From: Modestobacter sp. L9-4 | GTDB lineage: Bacteria > Actinomycetota > Actinomycetes > Mycobacteriales > Geodermatophilaceae | Assembly: GCF_019112525.1 (NCBI RefSeq) | Contig: NZ_CP077800.1 | Coordinates: forward strand, 1,612,001 to 1,676,000 | Direction: 5' to 3' | DNA length: 64,000 bases | Part shown: positions 9,926 through 20,438 of the stretch, piece by piece | How positions within the stretch are numbered: the stretch's first letter is position 1 | Layout: the number at the start of each line of letters is the position of its first letter | The notes under the pieces: model-generated | Told to the model about the DNA's origin: nothing | What the model saw: the letters and a program-made list of their open reading frames with translations, nothing else | Database searches by the model: none | Translations under genes and position numbers: made by a program

Positions 9926-12324
9926 GCCGCACCGCCCAGGGTGACGACGGTGCCGGGCCGGAGACCCGACCCCATCGGCACCCAGACGACGTCGTCGGGC
10001 AGGTCCGCCAGCTGCAGGGGCAGGGTGACCACGCCGGCGGGACCGCGCACGGTGAGCGGGTCGCCCTCGGCGAGCCCGAGCCGCGCGGCGGTGGCCGCCC
10101 CCAGCCGCGCGACGGGCAGCCGGGCGGTGCCGGCCAGCGCCGGCTCGTCGCGCAGCAGCGTGCCGCCGTCCAGCAGCTGCCGCCAGGAGGCGAGCACGGC
10201 CTGGTCCGCACCCAGCCGGGGCACGGGCGCCGGGGCGACGTCCGGTCCGGCCGGCTGGGCCTGCGCGGCGCCGCCCAGGGCCATCAGCTCGGTGCGGGCG
10301 GCCGTGGTGGTGGGCAGGCCGAGGTCGGTGCCGAGGTGCTCGGCGATGCCGTGCAGCACGCGGGCGTCGGTCAGCTGGCCGGTGCCGTGCAGGGTGGCGT
10401 CGAAGGGGCGCACCCGGCCCTCCCAGTCCAGGTAGGACCCGGCCTTCTCCGGCGCCGCAGCGACGGGGAGGACGACGTCGGCGTGCGCGGTCACCGCGCT
10501 CGGGAAGAGCTCCAGGCTGACCACGAACCCCGCGGCGGCCAGCGCCTGCTCGGCCAGCGCGGGGTCGGGCAGGTCGGCGGGGTCGACGCCGCCGACGAGC
10601 AGCCCGCCCAGGGCGCCGTCCCGGGCGGCGGTGAGGATCCCGGTCAGGTCCCGGCCGGGCGTTGCCGGGAGCTGCACGTCCCAGACCCGCTCCATCTCGG
10701 CGCGGTCGAGCGGGGTGGTCAGCGCCCGGCCACCGGGCAGCAGCCCGGGCAGCGCGCCGACCTCGACCGCGCCGCGCTCACCGGCCCGCCGCGGCACCCA
10801 GCCGACCCGGGCACCGGTGGCCCGGGCGAGGGCGGCGACCGCGGTGAACCCGCCGGGCACCTCGGCCAGCCGCTCCCCCACCAGGACGACGGCACCCGGC
10901 AGGCGCAACGCCGCGCTGGTGGCCAGGCCGGCGAGCGTGCGGGGCTCGTCGCCGGGCACGGTGGTGAGCACGGTGGCCTGCAGCTTGGCCGCGGCCCGGG
11001 TGCTGAACGGGGCGACGTCGAGGACCTGCTGGCCGTTCTCGCGCACCGCGCGGCGCAGCCGCAGGAAGACGATCGGCGACTCCTCCTCCGGCTCGAACGC
11101 GACCAGCAGCACCGCCGGGGCGGCGCCGAGGTCGTCGTAGGTGACCGCACCGGCGCCGGGGGCGGTGCCGGCCACGTGCGCGGTGAGGAAGGACAGCTCC
11201 TCGGCGGAGTGCGCGCGGGCCCGGGCGTCGACGTCGTCGGTGCCGAGCGCGACGCGGGCGAACTTGGCGTAGGCGTAGGCGTCCTCGACGGTCAGCCGGC
11301 CACCGGGGAGCACGCCGACCCCACCGGCCGCGCGCGCTGCCCGCAGGCCTGCGGCGGCTGCCGCCCACGCGTCGGACCACGAGGCCGGCCGCAGCTCGCC
11401 GTCGCGCCGGACCAGCGGGGTGGTGAGCCGCTCGGCACTGGCGGCGTAGCGGAAGGCGTAGCGGCCCTTGTCGCAGGTCCACTCCTGGTTGACCGCGGGG
11501 TCCTCACCGGCGAGGCGGCGGGTGACCTCGCCGCGCCGGTAGTCGGTGCGCTGGGCGCAGCCGCTGGCGCAGTGCTCGCAGACGCTGGGCTCGCTGCGCA
11601 GGTCGAAGGGCCGGGAGCGGAACCGGTAGGTCGAGCTGGTCAGCGCGCCGACCGGGCAGATCTGGGTGGCGTTGCCGGAGAAGTAGGAGGAGAACGGCTC
11701 GTCGTCGGCGATCGCGACCTGCTCCAGCGCGCCGCGCTCGAACAGCTCGATGAACGGGTCACCGGCGACCTGCTGGCTGAACCGGGTGCACCGGGCGCAG
11801 AGCACGCAGCGCTCGCGGTCCAGCAGCACCAGCGGGCTGATCGGCAGCGGCTTGGGGTAGGTGCGCTTGACCTCGACGAACCGGCTCTCGGTGCGGCCGT
11901 TGCTCATCGCCTGGTTCTGCAGCGGGCACTCCCCGCCCTTGTCGCAGACCGGGCAGTCGAGCGGGTGGTTGGCCAGCAGCAGCTCCATCGTGCCCTGCTG
12001 CGCCTTGTCCGCGACCGGACTGGACAGCTGGGTGTGCACCTCCATGTCCGGCGTCACCGGGGTGGTGCAGGAGGCGACCGGCTTGCGCTGCCCGGCGACC
12101 TCCACCAGGCACTGCCGGCAGGCGCCGACCGGCTCCAGCAGCGGGTGGTCGCAGAACCGCGGGATCTGCACGCCGATCTGCTCGGCGGCCCGGATGATCA
12201 GCGTGCCCTTCGGGACCGCGACCGGGAAGCCGTCGATGGTGCAGTGGACGGCGTCGGCCGGGGTGTGCGGGCCGGGGACGGCCGGCGGCGTGGCCGGGGC
12301 CGGGGTGGGGACGGTGGTGGTCAT
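9922..12324 (-). CDS. nuoG: NADH-quinone oxidoreductase subunit G (iron-sulfur, molybdopterin-like fold)
   Basis: Electron-wire subunit of the peripheral arm, 800 residues. An N-terminal 2Fe-2S ferredoxin domain has Cys at 58, 69, 72 and 86 (N1b). Next come the His/Cys motif [14 protein letters not shown] (N5) and CVLCARC with a later CPVGAL (N4). The additional CEHCASGC with a distant TCDKGRY supplies the extra 4Fe-4S (N7-type) cluster found in some bacteria. The rest is a molybdopterin-oxidoreductase-like fold, normally without molybdenum, ending in a small beta-barrel domain. ATG at 12324 overlaps the nuoF stop (ATGA). Confidence 0.96.
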   Translation of the reverse strand: MTTTVPTPAPATPPAVPGPHTPADAVHCTIDGFPVAVPKGTLIIRAAEQIGVQIPRFCDHPLLEPVGACRQCLVEVAGQRKPVASCTTPVTPDMEVHTQLSSPVADKAQQGTMELLLANHPLDCPVCDKGGECPLQNQAMSNGRTESRFVEVKRTYPKPLPISPLVLLDRERCVLCARCTRFSQQVAGDPFIELFERGALEQVAIADDEPFSSYFSGNATQICPVGALTSSTYRFRSRPFDLRSEPSVCEHCASGCAQRTDYRRGEVTRRLAGEDPAVNQEWTCDKGRYAFRYAASAERLTTPLVRRDGELRPASWSDAWAAAAAGLRAARAAGGVGVLPGGRLTVEDAYAYAKFARVALGTDDVDARARAHSAEELSFLTAHVAGTAPGAGAVTYDDLGAAPAVLLVAFEPEEESPIVFLRLRRAVRENGQQVLDVAPFSTRAAAKLQATVLTTVPGDEPRTLAGLATSAALRLPGAVVLVGERLAEVPGGFTAVAALARATGARVGWVPRRAGERGAVEVGALPGLLPGGRALTTPLDRAEMERVWDVQLPATPGRDLTGILTAARDGALGGLLVGGVDPADLPDPALAEQALAAAGFVVSLELFPSAVTAHADVVLPVAAAPEKAGSYLDWEGRVRPFDATLHGTGQLTDARVLHGIAEHLGTDLGLPTTTAARTELMALGGAAQAQPAGPDVAPAPVPRLGADQAVLASWRQLLDGGTLLRDEPALAGTARLPVARLGAATAARLGLAEGDPLTVRGPAGVVTLPLQLADLPDDVVWVPMGSGLRPGTVVTLGGAA

Positions 12325-13649
12325 GCCATCGCCGCCACGGGCTCGATGCGCAGGGACCGGCCGAGCCGTTCCTGCTCCTCGAAGGGCAGCAGCGCCACGT
12401 AGTCGTCGCGGAAGTACTTCATCGAGCTGGCAATGCAGCTGGTCGCGCCGTCGCCGAGCGCGCAGAACGACCGGCCCAGGATGTTGTCGGCGATGTCGGT
12501 GAGCAGGTCCAGGTCGGTGGCCCTCCCCTGCCCGTGCACCAGCCGCTCCAGCACCTGGACCAGCCAGGACGTGCCCTCCCGGCACGGGGTGCACTTGCCG
12601 CAGCTCTCGTGGGCGTAGAACTCGGTGAACCGCAGCGTCGCCTCGACGATCGAGTCGGTCTCGTCGAACACCATCAGCGCGGTGGTGCCGAGCATCGACC
12701 CGGCCTTGCCGACGGAGTCGAAGTCCAGCGGGACGTCGAGGTGCTCGGGCGTGAAGTAGGGGGTGGAGCTGCCGCCCGGCGTCCAGAACTTCAGCTCGTG
12801 GCCGGGCCGCACCCCGCCGGCCATGGCCAGCAGCTCGCGCATCGTCGTCCCCATCGGGGCCTCGTACTGGCCGGGGTGCACCACCCGGCCCGACAGCGAG
12901 TAGATCTTCGGGCCGGGGCTCTTCTCCGGGCCGAACTCCTTGAACCACTCCGCCCCGCCGCGGACGACGTAGGGCACGGTGGCCAGCGTCTCCACGTTGT
13001 TGATCACCGTCGGGGAGCCGTAGAGCCCGGCGACGGCGGGGAACGGCGGCTTGAGCCGGGGCTGGCCGCGGTAGCCCTCCAGCGACTCCAGCAGCGCGGT
13101 CTCCTCACCGCAGATGTACGCGCCGGCGCCGGCGTGCACGACGAGCTCCAGGTCGAAGCCCGAGCCGAGGACGTCGCTGCCGAGGTAGCCCGCGGCGTAC
13201 GCCTCGGCGACGGCGGCGACCAGCCGGCGGTGGGCGTGCACGGCCTCGCCACGGACGTAGATGACGGCGAAGTGCGAGCGGATCGCGTACGCGGCGATGG
13301 CGACGCCCTCGATGAGCGAGTGCGGGTCGGCCATCATCAGCGGCACGTCCTTGCAGGTGCCCGGCTCGCCCTCGTCGGCGTTGACCACCAGGTACTTGGG
13401 CGCGGCGGCCGGGCCGGTCGGGGTCTCCCCCGGCTTCGGCTGCGGGATGAAGCTCCACTTCATGCCGGTCGGGAAGCCCGCACCGCCGCGGCCGCGCAGG
13501 CCGGAGTCCTTGACCAGGGCGACCAGCTCGTCGGGCGTCATCGCCAGCGCCTGCCGGAGCGCGGTGTAGCCGTCGAGGCGCTCGTAGGTCTCCAGCGTCC
13601 AGGAGCGGTCGGCGTCGAAGCGCCGGGTGAGGACCGGGGTCAGGGGCAT
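12321..13649 (-). CDS. nuoF: NADH-quinone oxidoreductase subunit F (NADH and FMN binding)
   Basis: Entry point for electrons: binds NADH and FMN and carries 4Fe-4S cluster N3. 442 residues. The Gly-rich nucleotide motif [16 protein letters not shown] is at residues 50-65 (written without its first residue in some families), the FMN loop [12 protein letters not shown] follows, and [13 protein letters not shown] near residue 350 supplies three of the N3 Cys ligands. ATG at 13649 lies two bases after the nuoE stop. Confidence 0.97.
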   Translation of the reverse strand: MPLTPVLTRRFDADRSWTLETYERLDGYTALRQALAMTPDELVALVKDSGLRGRGGAGFPTGMKWSFIPQPKPGETPTGPAAAPKYLVVNADEGEPGTCKDVPLMMADPHSLIEGVAIAAYAIRSHFAVIYVRGEAVHAHRRLVAAVAEAYAAGYLGSDVLGSGFDLELVVHAGAGAYICGEETALLESLEGYRGQPRLKPPFPAVAGLYGSPTVINNVETLATVPYVVRGGAEWFKEFGPEKSPGPKIYSLSGRVVHPGQYEAPMGTTMRELLAMAGGVRPGHELKFWTPGGSSTPYFTPEHLDVPLDFDSVGKAGSMLGTTALMVFDETDSIVEATLRFTEFYAHESCGKCTPCREGTSWLVQVLERLVHGQGRATDLDLLTDIADNILGRSFCALGDGATSCIASSMKYFRDDYVALLPFEEQERLGRSLRIEPVAAMA

Positions 13650-13651
13650 GG

Positions 13652-14649
13652 TCAGACCTCTCGTTCGACGGAGGTGCCCGAGCCGGCCTGGCCCTGGGTG
13701 GCGGGCCGGTCGGTGCCCTCGGCGCCGCGCTCGGCGGGCTGCCGGCCAGCGGGCTCGGGGGCGTCGGGGTGGTGCTGCTCGGCGCCGGCCCGCTCGGCCG
13801 GGTTGCCGGCGGAGGCGACCGCGGTGTCGGCGGCCTGCTCGGCCGGCGTCTCCCCCGCCGTCCCGGCCGGGGTCACGTCCGGTGCCGGGGCGTCGTCGGT
13901 CTCGGTGCTGCCGTACGGGGGCGCGGACTCGCCGCGCTCGGCGGCCAGCCGGACGCCGACCACCGTCGGGACGCCGACCGAGGGCCCGTCCACCGCGGCC
14001 TGCGCGGCGGCGGCGTCCGGGTGCTGGGAGAAGCCGGCGAGCTGGCGGGAGACGCCGCGGAAGTCGGTGAGCGGCGCACCGCGGGTGGGCGGCGGCTTCT
14101 CACCCGTCCGCAGCGCGGTGACGAGCGCACGCGCGGACTCGACGTCCTGCTGGTCGTAGAACTCGTAGTCGACGGTGACGACCGGGGCGTGGTCGCAGGC
14201 GGCCAGGCACTCGGCGTGCTCGAGGGTGAGCGTGCCGTCGGCGGTGGTCTGGTCGTGGCCGACGCCGAGGTCGGCCGACAGCGCGTCGTAGATCCGCTGC
14301 CCACCCAGGACGGCGCAGAGGGTGTTCGTGCAGACGCTGACCAGGTGCTCGCCGGTCGGGTGCCGCTTGAACATCGTGTAGAACGTCGAGACCGCGCTGA
14401 CCTCGGCCTTCGTCAGCCCGAGCAGCCGGGCGCAGAAGGCGGTGCCCTCCGGGGAGACGTGGCCCTGCACCGACTGGACCAGGTGCAGCATCGGCAGCAG
14501 CGCCGACCGCTCCTGCGGGTAGCGGGCCATGAGCTGGCGCGCCTCGGCCTCGGTCTGCGCGGTCAGCGGCGGCAGGTCCGCGACGTGCGCGGTCGGGCCC
14601 CCGTCCAGCCCCGTGGTGGCCTCCGCCTCCCGGGACCCGTCGAGTGCGG

Positions 14650-14653
<4 letters not shown>
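13652..14653 (-). CDS. nuoE: NADH-quinone oxidoreductase subunit E with long C-terminal tail
   Basis: Thioredoxin-fold subunit carrying the 2Fe-2S cluster N1a, partner of NuoF. 333 residues. The four ligands are present: SVCTNTLC near residues 108-113 and ECLAAC near 145-150. The conserved fold ends near residue 190; the remaining roughly 140 residues are an Ala/Pro/Glu/Gly-rich tail with no recognisable domain, which makes this protein much longer than E. coli NuoE (166 residues). The start is the GTG at 14651-14653, overlapping the nuoD stop (GTGA). Confidence 0.95.
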
Positions 14654-15968
<1,315 letters not shown>

Positions 15969-15972
<4 letters not shown>

Positions 15973-16652
15973 CGGTAGCTCCGGCGCTCGTCGGGCGGCG
16001 GGATCTGGGCGCCCTCGAACTCGACCGGGACACCGCCGAGCGGGTAGTCCTTGCGCTGCGGGTGGCCGTCCCAGTCGTCGGGCATCAGGATCCGCGTGAG
16101 CGCGGGGTGGCCGTCGAAGACGACGCCGAACATGTCCCAGACCTCCCGCTCGTGCCAGTCCGCGGTCGGGTAGGTGCCGGTGACCGAGGGGACGTGCGGG
16201 TCCTCGGCGGTGACCGCCACCTCCAGCCGGATGCGACGCCGGTAGGTCATCGAGGTCAGGTGGTGGACGACGTGGAAGCGCGGCCGGCCGGCGTTCGCGC
16301 CCGGGCCACCGGAGTCCAGGTAGTCGACGCACGAGACGCTGCTGCACAGCTCGAAGCGCAGGGACTCGTCGTCCCGCAGGGCGCGGACCAGGGTGAGCAG
16401 GTGCTCGCGGACGACGAAATAGGTGATCTCGCCGCGGTCGACCAGCACCCGCGGGACCGCCGCGGCCCACGTCTCCTCACCGACGGCGTCGATCAGGGCG
16501 TCGGTGACCTCGTCGAACCAGCCGCCGTAGGGCCGGTCGGTGGAGTGCAGTGCGACCGCGCCGCCGGGCTCGACGCGCACCAGGCCGCCGAAGCCGGAGG
16601 TGTCGCCGCTGCCGGTGACCCCGAAGGCGCCGCGGCGGAAGCCGTCGGTCAT
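15969..16652 (-). CDS. nuoC: NADH-quinone oxidoreductase subunit C (30 kDa type)
   Basis: Structural subunit of the peripheral arm that packs against NuoD. 227 residues. The family signature is visible as [18 protein letters not shown], then [20 protein letters not shown] near the C-terminus. A Gly-rich N-terminal region of about 50 residues precedes the conserved domain. ATG at 16652 overlaps the nuoB stop (ATGA). Confidence 0.96.
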
Positions 16653-17317
16653 CGCGGCGCCCCGGGCAGCAGGAGGGCGGAGCCGCCGCGCTGCTCGCTG
16701 GCGAACTGACCCGTGCGGCCGGCCGCGGCCGCCGCCTCGTAGGCCCGGCGCTTCCCGGCGTCCGCCCGGACGCTGGAGGGCATCTCCAGGTGCAGGTCGG
16801 GCGCGGTGCCGTCGGCGCGGGCGGCGGCCTGCTGCGCGGCACGCTTGGCGCCCAGCGGCTCGTGCTGGATCTTCAGGTGCAGCTTGAGGATGGCGTCGGT
16901 GAGCATCTCCGGGCGCGGTGGGCAGCCGGGCAGGTACATGTCCACCGGGACGACGTGGTCGACGCCCTGGACGATCGCGTAGTTGTTGAACATGCCGCCG
17001 GAGCTGGCGCAGACGCCCATCGCGATCACCCAGCGGGGCTCGGGCATCTGGTCGTAGATCTGGCGCAGGACCGGCGCCATCTTCTGGCTGACCCGCCCGG
17101 CGACGATCATCAGGTCGGCCTGGCGTGGAGAGGCGCGGAAGACCTCCATGCCGAAGCGGGCCAGGTCGTAGCGGCCGGCGCCGGAGGCCATCATCTCGAT
17201 GGCGCAGCAGGCCAGGCCGAAGGTGGCCGGCCACAGCGAGGACTTGCGGGTCCAGTTGACCAGCTTCTCCACGCTGGTCAGCAGGACGCCGGACGGCAGC
17301 TTCTCCTCGAGTCCCAT
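16649..17317 (-). CDS. nuoB: NADH-quinone oxidoreductase subunit B (cluster N2)
   Basis: Carries the terminal 4Fe-4S cluster N2 that reduces quinone. 222 residues. Its four ligands are visible: tandem Cys 37-38 ([10 protein letters not shown]), Cys 103 ([10 protein letters not shown]) and Cys 132 ([10 protein letters not shown]). The C-terminal 45 residues are Ala-rich and variable. Start ATG at 17317, seven bases after the nuoA stop. Confidence 0.97.
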   Translation of the reverse strand: MGLEEKLPSGVLLTSVEKLVNWTRKSSLWPATFGLACCAIEMMASGAGRYDLARFGMEVFRASPRQADLMIVAGRVSQKMAPVLRQIYDQMPEPRWVIAMGVCASSGGMFNNYAIVQGVDHVVPVDMYLPGCPPRPEMLTDAILKLHLKIQHEPLGAKRAAQQAAARADGTAPDLHLEMPSSVRADAGKRRAYEAAAAAGRTGQFASEQRGGSALLLPGAPR

Positions 17318-17324
17318 GGTCAGC

Positions 17325-17687
17325 TCACTCCCACTCGAGCCCGCCGCGGCGCCACACGTAGGCGTAGGCGACGAAGACGGTGGCGATGAAGACGGCCATC
17401 TCGACCAGGCCGAAGACGCCGAGGGAGTCGTTGGCGACGGCCCAGGGGTAGAGGAAGACGATCTCGATGTCGAAGACGATGAACAACATCGCGGTCAGGT
17501 AGTACTTGACCGGGAAGCGGCCGCCGGTGAGCGGCTGGTCCACCGGCTCGATGCCGCACTCGTAGGCCTCGAGCTTGGCGCGGTTGTACCGGCGCGGGCC
17601 GATGAACGGCGCGGCTGTCACGGAGAACAGCGCGAAGGCGGCGGCCAGGGCGAACAGGCCGACGAGCGGGACGTAGTTCGACAGCAT
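17325..17687 (-). CDS. nuoA: NADH-quinone oxidoreductase subunit A
   Basis: First gene of the nuo operon: small three-helix membrane subunit next to the quinone site. 120 residues from the ATG at 17685-17687 ([20 protein letters not shown]). The conserved loop YECGIEP with its redox-sensitive Cys and the Glu-rich helix [13 protein letters not shown] are present. An in-frame start at 17756 would add a non-conserved Arg-rich stretch and is not preferred. Expression is probably controlled by Rex through the operator at 17816-17833. Confidence 0.96.
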   Translation of the reverse strand: MLSNYVPLVGLFALAAAFALFSVTAAPFIGPRRYNRAKLEAYECGIEPVDQPLTGGRFPVKYYLTAMLFIVFDIEIVFLYPWAVANDSLGVFGLVEMAVFIATVFVAYAYVWRRGGLEWE

Positions 17688-17815
17688 CAGCCGCGCTCCC
17701 CGACCACGGGGGTCGGCCGCGGACGAGCCGCGGGCCGACCGCCGCGGGGTGCGCACTCCGTTGTGCAGACCACCGGACGACCTCTCCTCCGCACCCGGCG
17801 GACCGGGTGCGGCGC

Positions 17816-17833
17816 TTGTGAACTACTTCACAA
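17816..17833. promoter_or_regulatory. Rex operator 1 in front of nuoA
   Basis: TTGTGAACTACTTCACAA is a perfect inverted repeat of TTGTGAA around a 4-base centre, matching the Rex operator described in Streptomyces. It lies just downstream of a TAGGCT -10 box (minus strand, 17848-17853), so bound Rex would block nuoA-N transcription. A rex gene is present at 42184-42870 in this window. Confidence 0.85.
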
Positions 17834-17847
17834 AGTCGAGCGATCGG

Positions 17848-17853
17848 AGCCTA
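17848..17853 (-). promoter_or_regulatory. likely -10 box of the nuo operon
   Basis: Minus-strand TAGGCT about 15 bases upstream of Rex operator 1. Transcription from here would leave a leader of roughly 150 bases before nuoA. No clear -35 element is visible. Assigned by hexamer match and by its position between the two operator sites. Confidence 0.4.
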
Positions 17854-17883
17854 TCGCCGCCGGAGTCCGGGACACCAGCCCCT

Positions 17884-17901
17884 TCGTGACACATTTCACA
17901 A
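17884..17901. promoter_or_regulatory. second, degenerate Rex operator upstream of nuoA
   Basis: TCGTGACACATTTCACAA has one perfect half site (TTCACAA) and a left half with two mismatches to TTGTGAA, spaced as in site 1. The centres of the two sites are 68 bases apart, on either side of the -10 box. Two sites would allow cooperative or graded repression; this is inference. Confidence 0.5.
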
Positions 17902-18170
17902 TTGGGTGGTGCTGGCCTGCTACGCTGGCGGTTCGGTCTCAGCCGGACACCCCGCCCGGAGCCGGTGGGGGCGCGATCGGGTCGGTCGGGCTCGGCATCG
18001 GCACCGGTGCCGGGGACGGCGGCGCGACTGGGTCCACGGGCGACGGGGACGGCGAGGGCGGCTGGGGCACGGGCGACGGCGGGAACGTCATGGCCGGCAG
18101 CGTGCACCCGGGCGCTGCCCGACGGGCCCCTCCCGGGCGCCGTCCGCTCAGGGCGTGATCGCGGCGGGCC

Positions 18171-18239
18171 GGGTGATCACCTCGCGCTGGTGGTGGTCTC
18201 CCGCGCCGGGAGACCACCACCAGCCCGGGCTGATCACCC
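18171..18239. terminator. nested inverted repeat, probable terminator downstream of menG
   Basis: The inner stem is a perfect 16-bp repeat (CTGGTGGTGGTCTCCC at 18187-18202 pairs with 18208-18223) around a 5-base loop. It is enclosed by outer arms GGGTGATCA (18171-18179) and TGATCACCC (18231-18239). It lies about 90 bases past the menG stop and would end menG transcription. No U tract follows. The rest of 17690-18325 holds the nuo promoter region and low-complexity Gly/Pro-coding DNA, but no gene I can support. Confidence 0.6.
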
Positions 18240-18325
18240 CGCGCCGATGCCGCCCAGGCGCGACGGGACGCCGCCGAGGGTGAGGCCCGTCCGGCGGCGC
18301 GGGGAGCAGCCGCCGGACGGCGGAC

Positions 18326-19042
18326 TCAGCGCTTGGTGCCGCGGTGCAGCGCGACGACGCCGCCGGTCAGGTTGCGCCACTCGACGCCGGACCAGCCGGC
18401 CTCCTGCAGCCACCCCGCCAGCTCCACCTGCGCCGGCCAGGCCCGGATCGACTCCGCCAGGTAGACGTAGGCCTCGGGGTTGCTGCTCACCGCCCGGGCG
18501 ATCGCCGGCAGCGCCCGCATCAGGTACTCGGTGTAGACGGTGCGGAACGGCGCCCACACCGGGCTGGAGAACTCGCAGACCACCAGCGTGCCGCCGGGCC
18601 GGGTGACCCGGGAGAACTCGCGCAGCGCGGCGACCGGGTCGGCCACGTTGCGCAGCCCGAAGGAGATCACGACACCGTCGACGCTCTCGTCGGCCAGCGG
18701 CAGCGCCATCGCGTCACCGGCGACCTTGGGCACGTCCCGCGACGCGCCGGCCCACAGCATGCCCTGGGAGAAGTCGCAGGCGATCGCGTGCACCCCGCCG
18801 GCGGCGAGCTCGACGGTGGAGACCGCCGTCCCGGCCGCGACGTCGAGCACGGTGGCGCCGGGACGGGCGCCCAGCGCCTCGCGGGTGGCCCGCCGCCAGC
18901 CGGCGTCCAGGCCACCGGAGAGCACGGTGTTCGTCACGTCGTACCGGCCGGCGACCCGGTCGAACATCGCGGCCACGTCCGCCGGGCGCTTGTCCAGCCC
19001 CGCCCGCACGCCCGCTGCCTCTGTCCGTCCACCGGTCGCCAC
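18326..19042 (-). CDS. menG: demethylmenaquinone methyltransferase
   Basis: Last step of menaquinone synthesis: SAM-dependent C-methylation of demethylmenaquinone (UbiE/MenG family). 238 residues. SAM motif I appears as [12 protein letters not shown], with Ala where the family often has Gly; [20 protein letters not shown] and the family motif [23 protein letters not shown] follow. The GTG at 19040-19042 is preceded by TAGCGT seven bases upstream, so the message may be leaderless. Divergent from menF with only 38 bases between the two starts. Confidence 0.95.
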   Translation of the reverse strand: MATGGRTEAAGVRAGLDKRPADVAAMFDRVAGRYDVTNTVLSGGLDAGWRRATREALGARPGATVLDVAAGTAVSTVELAAGGVHAIACDFSQGMLWAGASRDVPKVAGDAMALPLADESVDGVVISFGLRNVADPVAALREFSRVTRPGGTLVVCEFSSPVWAPFRTVYTEYLMRALPAIARAVSSNPEAYVYLAESIRAWPAQVELAGWLQEAGWSGVEWRNLTGGVVALHRGTKR

Positions 19043-19049
19043 GTCGGCG

Positions 19050-19074
19050 ACGCTACCCGGGGGCCTCCTACCCT
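19050..19074. promoter_or_regulatory. back-to-back leaderless promoters of menG and menF
   Basis: On the minus strand TAGCGT (19050-19055) sits 7 bases before the menG GTG; on the plus strand TACCCT (19069-19074) sits 6 bases before the menF GTG. Both would start transcription at or next to the start codon. The two genes therefore share a 38-base promoter region and each -35 zone falls close to the other gene's start. Confidence 0.5.
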
Positions 19075-19080
19075 GGAGCG

Positions 19081-20334
19081 GTGACCACGACCGCCGCGAG
19101 CACCGCTGCGGTGACCACGACCCCGCTCGGCGCCCGCCGCACCCCGCTGCTGTCGCTGCTGCCCGCCGACGGGGCGCTGGCCTGGGTGCGCCGCGGCGAG
19201 GGCCTGGTCGGCTGGGGCGAGGCCGACCGCCTCGAGGTCACCGGTCCGCAGGCCCTCGAGGAGGCCGCGGCGTGGTGGGCCGAGCGCTGCGCCCGCACCG
19301 CGGTGACCGACCCCCTCGGCGTCCCCGGGTCCGGGCCGGTCGTCTTCGGCTCGATCGCCTTCGACCCGGCGGCCGGGACGTCGGTGTTCGTCGTCCCCGA
19401 GGTCGTGGTGGGCCGCCGCGGCGGGTCGACCTGGGTCACGGTCACCGGCGAGGACCCCGACGCGGTCGTGGAGACCTCCGAGCAGCACGCCGCCACCTCC
19501 ATCGGCGGGCTCGCCTACGCCGACGGCGCCCTGGACCCCGTCGCCTGGTGCGGCGCGGTCGCGGCCGCCGTGGCCCGGATCGAGGCCGGCGAGCTGGACA
19601 AGGTGGTGCTCGCCCGCGACCTGCTGGTCTCCGCCGACCGTCCGCTGGACCCCCGCCGGCTGCTGCTGCGGCTGGCCGAGCGCTTCCCCGACACCTGGAC
19701 CTTCGCCGTCGACGGGCTGCTCGGCGCGACGCCGGAGCTGCTGCTGCGCCGCACCGGCCGCGACATCGACTCCCGCGTGCTGGCCGGCACCGCCCCGCGC
19801 GGCGCCGGTGCCGCGGACGACCGGCTCGCCGCCGGCCTGGAGGACTCCGCCAAGGACCACGCCGAGCACGCCTACGCCGTCGACTCCCTCGCCGACGCGC
19901 TGCGCCCCTTCGTCGAGCAGCTGCACGTCCCCGAGCGCCCGTCGGTGCTCACGCTGCCCAACGTGCGGCACCTGGCCAGCGACGTGCGCGGCCGCCAGCG
20001 GGACGGCGACACCACCGGCCTGCTCGAGCTGGTCGGCGCCGTGCACCCGACCGCGGCGGTCTGCGGCAGCCCGACGCCGGTCGCCGCCCGGGTCATCGGC
20101 GAGCTGGAGGGCATGGACCGCGGTCGCTACGCCGGCCCCGTCGGCTGGCTGGACTCCCGCGGCGACGGCGAGTTCGGCCTGGCCCTGCGCTGCGCCCAGC
20201 TGACCGGCGCCGACGGTGGCCGGCAGGCGCGGCTGTTCGCCGGGTGCGGCATCGTCGCCGGCTCCGACCCGATCGCCGAGCTGGCCGAGACCCAGGCCAA
20301 GCTCGCCGCGTTCCAGGCGGCGCTGGAGGACTGA
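19081..20334 (+). CDS. menF: isochorismate synthase
   Basis: Converts chorismate to isochorismate, the entry to menaquinone (or siderophore) synthesis. 417 residues, chorismate-binding fold. Visible motifs: [53 protein letters not shown] and [20 protein letters not shown], carrying the Mg-binding Glu residues and base Lys expected of the family. The location beside menG and menD supports a menaquinone role over a salicylate or siderophore role. Start GTG at 19081. Confidence 0.92.
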   Translation: MTTTAASTAAVTTTPLGARRTPLLSLLPADGALAWVRRGEGLVGWGEADRLEVTGPQALEEAAAWWAERCARTAVTDPLGVPGSGPVVFGSIAFDPAAGTSVFVVPEVVVGRRGGSTWVTVTGEDPDAVVETSEQHAATSIGGLAYADGALDPVAWCGAVAAAVARIEAGELDKVVLARDLLVSADRPLDPRRLLLRLAERFPDTWTFAVDGLLGATPELLLRRTGRDIDSRVLAGTAPRGAGAADDRLAAGLEDSAKDHAEHAYAVDSLADALRPFVEQLHVPERPSVLTLPNVRHLASDVRGRQRDGDTTGLLELVGAVHPTAAVCGSPTPVAARVIGELEGMDRGRYAGPVGWLDSRGDGEFGLALRCAQLTGADGGRQARLFAGCGIVAGSDPIAELAETQAKLAAFQAALED

Positions 20335-20352
20335 CCCTCCCCCGCAGGAGGG
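20335..20352 (+). terminator. short hairpin directly after menF
   Basis: CCCTCC (20335-20340) pairs with GGAGGG (20347-20352) around CCCGCA, starting on the base after the menF TGA. The stem is only 6 bp and there is no T run, so termination may be weak. Confidence 0.4.
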
Positions 20353-20438
20353 GCCCGGCCCGCCCGGGGCTGCAGGACCGCCCCCGCGGTGCCGACTCCT
20401 CCCCGGACGACACCTGTCGACCGGGAGGACACCGCACC

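Noticed and set aside
17902-18606. Long open frames on both strands in the nuoA-menG gap, including a 50-residue Pro/Ser-rich frame at 17939-18091 (minus).
   Set aside because: The DNA is low-complexity GC repeats that keep frames open by chance; no ribosome site precedes the candidates and no conserved motif is present.
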